A stretch of 64,000 nucleotides of DNA, from the NCBI RefSeq assembly GCF_001865995.1, contig NZ_MLQQ01000010.1, forward strand, positions 156,457-220,456. Direction: 5' to 3'. Below the pieces are notes generated by a model. That model was not told where the DNA came from. It was given only the letters and a program-made list of their open reading frames with translations, and ran no database searches. Both the position numbers and the translations under genes were made by a program. Positions 62,051 through 64,000 of this stretch are shown one piece after another. Every line of letters starts with the position of its first letter. Within the stretch, counting starts at the first letter, position 1. The stretch is from Anaerobacillus arseniciselenatis (GTDB lineage Bacteria; Bacillota; Bacilli; Bacillales; Anaerobacillaceae).

Positions 62051-62085
62051 AGAATAATATTGATCCTACAAGTATATTTGCTTCT

Positions 62086-62154
62086 CTTCATAGTCTAACG
62101 ATTTACGGTCATTAGGTAGAAACTTTCGGGCCATATCCCCAATATTATATGAAG
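62086..62154 (-). ncRNA. Guanine-class purine riboswitch aptamer
   Basis: Minus strand: P1 CTTCATA (62154-62148)/TATGAAG (62092-62086), P2 around GGGGATATGGCCC, the conserved GTTTCTACC, P3 CTAATGACCGTAAATCGTTAG, and GACTATG. The C in GAC-TATG is at the ligand-specifying position, so guanine or hypoxanthine rather than adenine. It controls purEKBCSQLFMNHD, probably by termination. Confidence 0.93.
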
Positions 62155-62186
62155 AAAATATTATATATCGTTTTCTTTTCAATTTA

Positions 62187-62216
62187 ATCTTAGCAGTTTG
62201 TCAGGAGATTTGTCAA
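62187..62216 (-). promoter_or_regulatory. pur operon promoter
   Basis: Minus strand TTGACA (62216-62211), 18-base spacer, TAAGAT (62192-62187), about 35 bases before the aptamer. Confidence 0.8.
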
Positions 62217-62217
62217 C

Positions 62218-62264
62218 TTAAAATCGAACGTTTTTTATAAAATGTAGTTCTATTGTTCGCTTTT
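62218..62264. promoter_or_regulatory. Paired PurR boxes
   Basis: Two inverted PurBox-like sites upstream of the -35: AAAAGCGAACAAT (minus, about 62264-62252) and its inverse AACGTTCGATTTT (about 62231-62219). CGAAC cores are 30 bp apart. The outer box overlaps the last codon of yebG. Confidence 0.7.
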
Positions 62265-62466
62265 AGTCTATTAATTTTCCTTCAAAGACAATTTTCTGTT
62301 CTTTTACAACTTTTTCAAGCTTACCACCTTTAGATACTTCATGGAAAACAGGCTCTTCGATTCGTCGCGTCGGAGAATATCCTTCCTTTGCCATTCGATC
62401 AAGACATCCAGAGATCGTTTCTCCATCCTCAACAAAAAACTTTTTCTTTTTTAGCTTTTTTTCCAC
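62263..62466 (-). CDS. yebG: NETI-motif protein YebG
   Basis: 67-aa protein of the NETI family, of unknown function. KKFFVEDGETISGCLDRMAK contains GETI in place of NETI, followed by EGYSPTRRIEEPVFHE, the conserved tail. The Lys-rich start and RBS GGAGGTAATAAA fit. It lies upstream of purE as in B. subtilis. Confidence 0.85.
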   Translation of the reverse strand: MEKKLKKKKFFVEDGETISGCLDRMAKEGYSPTRRIEEPVFHEVSKGGKLEKVVKEQKIVFEGKLID

Positions 62467-62669
62467 CTTTTATTACCTCCGAATTCCTTTTACCTAGAAA
62501 CCACTATAAAACGCTCCTAATAAATTTCTCGTTATCTGGCTGGTAGGTAGTTCTATAATTTATGTATTAATCTAATTTTCCAATTCCAAGTGCTCGGTGT
62601 TCTACTAATATTTCTCTTATTTTTAGAATTGTTTATCTTCACATTTAATGATGAGAATCACTTCAGCAT

Positions 62670-62867
62670 TTAGACTGCAATTACTGCGGATAAATCAAAT
62701 AAACTAAACCCATCTGCCCGGTGAATTGTATCAAAAAATTTGGGTTGTTCAGTTGGTGTTTCAAGTGGGATAGCAACAATTTTTTCTTTCTCAAATCCCC
62801 TATTTAGCAATTTATTGATCGCTAATTCCAAAAATGCTGAGTGTTCGAAAGAAGATATTATATGCAT
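62670..62867 (-). CDS. Truncated small protein (stress-protein-like)
   Basis: 65-aa product, MHIISSFEHSAFLELAINKL then IHRADGFSLFDLSAVIAV. I recall Bacillaceae homologues of about 110-120 aa that continue with membrane segments after SLFDLAAVLG; here TAA intervenes and the following DNA does not encode them. It is therefore probably a truncated remnant. No strong RBS. It lies 11 bp after the decayed gene at 62879-63314. Confidence 0.5.
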   Translation of the reverse strand: MHIISSFEHSAFLELAINKLLNRGFEKEKIVAIPLETPTEQPKFFDTIHRADGFSLFDLSAVIAV

Positions 62868-62878
62868 ATTTTATTTCC

Positions 62879-63314
62879 TCACTTTTCTTTTGACTCAAGT
62901 AATTGATAATTTGGAAATTGGAAAGACTTTTGGAGAAATTGTTTTTGTTCCTTTTTAAATGCTTTGTTACACTCAACACAAAGCACGTAAGCTTCATAGG
63001 CCGCAAAACAATATATAGATGGTAAAAATAAGGCCCATTGAGGATCTAGTACTGATATGCCCATTGTAAAAGATCCAAGTAATGTGTATTGTAACGCTAC
63101 CAGGAAATTTGACATGTAAATTATTAAAATTGTACCAGATAAAAATATGAAACCTTCAATTATTCTATGGATATATAAATGACCTAAGCCTGGGAATAGC
63201 AATGATGATACTAGCGCAAACACAGGGGCTTCTCAAATGAACATCGCTGCAATTTAATGGACCTAAATAATTAGTGTAGCGTCGAACAGATTTAGTTGCC
63301 GTTTTATTATCCAT
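62879..63314 (-). pseudogene. Frameshifted small membrane protein gene
   Basis: Two overlapping frames give one plausible protein: MDNKTATKSVRRYTNYLGPL and DVHLRSP from the first (ATG 63314 with GAGAGGT upstream), then VFALVSSLLFPGLGHLYIHR with three or four hydrophobic segments from the second. Joining them needs skipping one base near the CCCC run at about 63225. This matches a Bacillaceae family with YTNYLGP.N...IHLRSP followed by FPGFGHL. Either a pseudogene or a sequencing error. Confidence 0.65.
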
Positions 63315-63391
63315 ATTAAAAGTACCTCTCATCATGTAAGTACTTTTATAATCCCACTGCATTTTTTAAATATGTATATTTTATTCATTTC

Positions 63392-63460
63392 AATGAATTT
63401 CATTATTCATTATTTCACCCACCAAGATCAATATATGGTTGCGTTAAAAACATCCACAAA
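63392..63460. repeat. Family B half copy near rRNA
   Basis: CAATGAATTTCATTATTCAT through ATATGGTTGCGTTAAAAAC matches the 5' half of copy 5 and ends at the centre. Confidence 0.7.
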
Positions 63461-63481
63461 CTGATTTGTATTTATAATTTG

Positions 63482-63528
63482 CTAGACGAAGAAAACACAT
63501 CCCATTGGAATGTGTTTTCTTCGTCTAG
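63482..63528 (-). terminator. rRNA operon terminator
   Basis: 19-bp perfect stem CTAGACGAAGAAAACACAT / complement, with a 9-base loop; one arm overlaps the 3' end of the 5S gene. Confidence 0.8.
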
Positions 63529-63638
63529 CAACGTCCTACTCTCACAAGGGGAAACCCCTAACTACCATCGGCGCAAAAGAGCTTAACGATCGTGTTCGGC
63601 ATGGGAACGAGTGTGACCTCTTCGCTATCGCCACTAGA
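63525..63638 (-). rRNA. rrf: 5S ribosomal RNA
   Basis: Minus strand begins CTAGTGGCGATAGCGAAGAG, continues with CCCATGCCGAACACGATCG and GCGCCGATGGTAGTTAGGGG and ends GAGTAGGACGTTGCTAG. The terminal helix CTAGTGGC/GTTGCTAG pairs. Length about 114 nt. Confidence 0.95.
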
Positions 63639-63644
63639 TTTTTA

Positions 63645-63872
63645 GTTTTGAATTATGAGTTTTGAGTGTTGAGTTACTTGTAAGCGTCTCTTGGAGGCTC
63701 ACTAGCATCAAACTTTATATTCATAATTCATTGAAAGATTGTTCTTTCAAAACTAGATAACATACATTTAAGTTTCTTGAGTGTGAATTCATTTCGATTT
63801 TGAGTTTGTGTTTTGCTTCTTTGAGTTACTTTCATAACTCAAAACTCAACACTCTTCACTCAAAACTTATTT
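63645..63872. repeat. 23S-5S spacer with family D arms
   Basis: AGTTTTGAATTATGAGTTTTG near 63645 and AACTCAAAACTCAACACTC near 63836 are the two arms of a family D palindrome surrounding the usual GTTCTTTCAAAACTAGATAA spacer sequence. The spacer is about 240 bp. Confidence 0.7.
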
Positions 63873-63876
63873 TTAG

Positions 63877-64000
63877 GATAAGTCCTCGACCGATTAGTAT
63901 CTCTCAGCTCCACGTGTCGCCACGCTTCCACCCGAGACCTATCAACCTCATCATCTCTAAGGGGTCTTACTGGATTAACTCCATGGGAAATCTCATCTTG
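63877..64000 (-). rRNA. rrl: 23S ribosomal RNA, 3' end (partial)
   Basis: The minus strand ends ATACTAATCGGTCGAGGACTT, the typical Bacillus 23S 3' end; upstream sequence (GTGGAAGCGTGGCGACACGT) is also 23S. The gene continues beyond the window. Confidence 0.95.

Overview
The window reads as a chromosomal segment of a low-GC, endospore-forming Bacillaceae bacterium. Evidence: spore genes (cwlJ-gerQ, gerP-type genes, a spore-type LysM protein), AGGAGG-type ribosome binding sites with frequent TTG/GTG starts, and a gene order that largely follows the Bacillus subtilis purine/pcrBA-ligA/gatCAB neighbourhood. No phage, conjugative element, complete insertion sequence, tRNA or CRISPR array was seen. 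Most long genes lie on the minus strand, so the core region is best read from right to left.

Right end (64.0-48.5 kb, minus strand): the 3' end of a 23S rRNA, a 5S rRNA, two decayed small genes, yebG, then the purine operon purE-K-B-C-S-Q-L-F-M-N-H-D. The operon is preceded by two PurR-type boxes, a sigma-A promoter and a guanine-class purine riboswitch with a possible terminator. Then follow yerA, yerB and yerC (48-44.7 kb).

44.6-37.3 kb is an insertion relative to the B. subtilis order. It holds a YppG-like protein, a small protein with a Trp/Gly-rich stretch, an Hsp20 protein, a ureohydrolase, an orphan cobalt/nickel ECF ATPase (cbiO), a gerP-like cluster (three GerPA/PF-family genes and gerPC) and a LysM protein. 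The conserved order resumes with pcrB-pcrA-ligA-yerH (camS), a proline-type Na+ symporter with a 35-aa partner, gatC-A-B, dgkB and rlmCD (37.2-21 kb).

Left part (20.5-0.5 kb) is more mixed: a TPR-GAF-GGDEF diguanylate cyclase, mqnB-mqnD of the futalosine menaquinone route, an AspT-type transporter, lrgAB, a cbiM/nikL/nikK/cbiQ metal importer without its ATPase, a YfmR/Uup-type ABC-F protein, a NERD protein, a YkgJ-type cysteine-cluster protein with two tiny downstream ORFs, cwlJ-gerQ and an Eis-like acetyltransferase.

The most unusual feature is the intergenic DNA. At least four dispersed inverted-repeat families recur: A (CATACAAAAC, with stems whose sequence changes between copies while pairing is kept), B (about 117-bp MITE-like double hairpins), C (GTGTCTGACACC long hairpins) and D (AACTCAAAACTC palindromes placed inside operons and in the 23S-5S spacer). 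There are also two tandem arrays (52-bp and 113-bp periods) and a 22-bp palindrome shared by the pur leader and the gatCAB upstream region. The metal importer lacking an ATPase, and the lone cbiO beside a ureohydrolase 30 kb away, may be two parts of one nickel/cobalt supply system.
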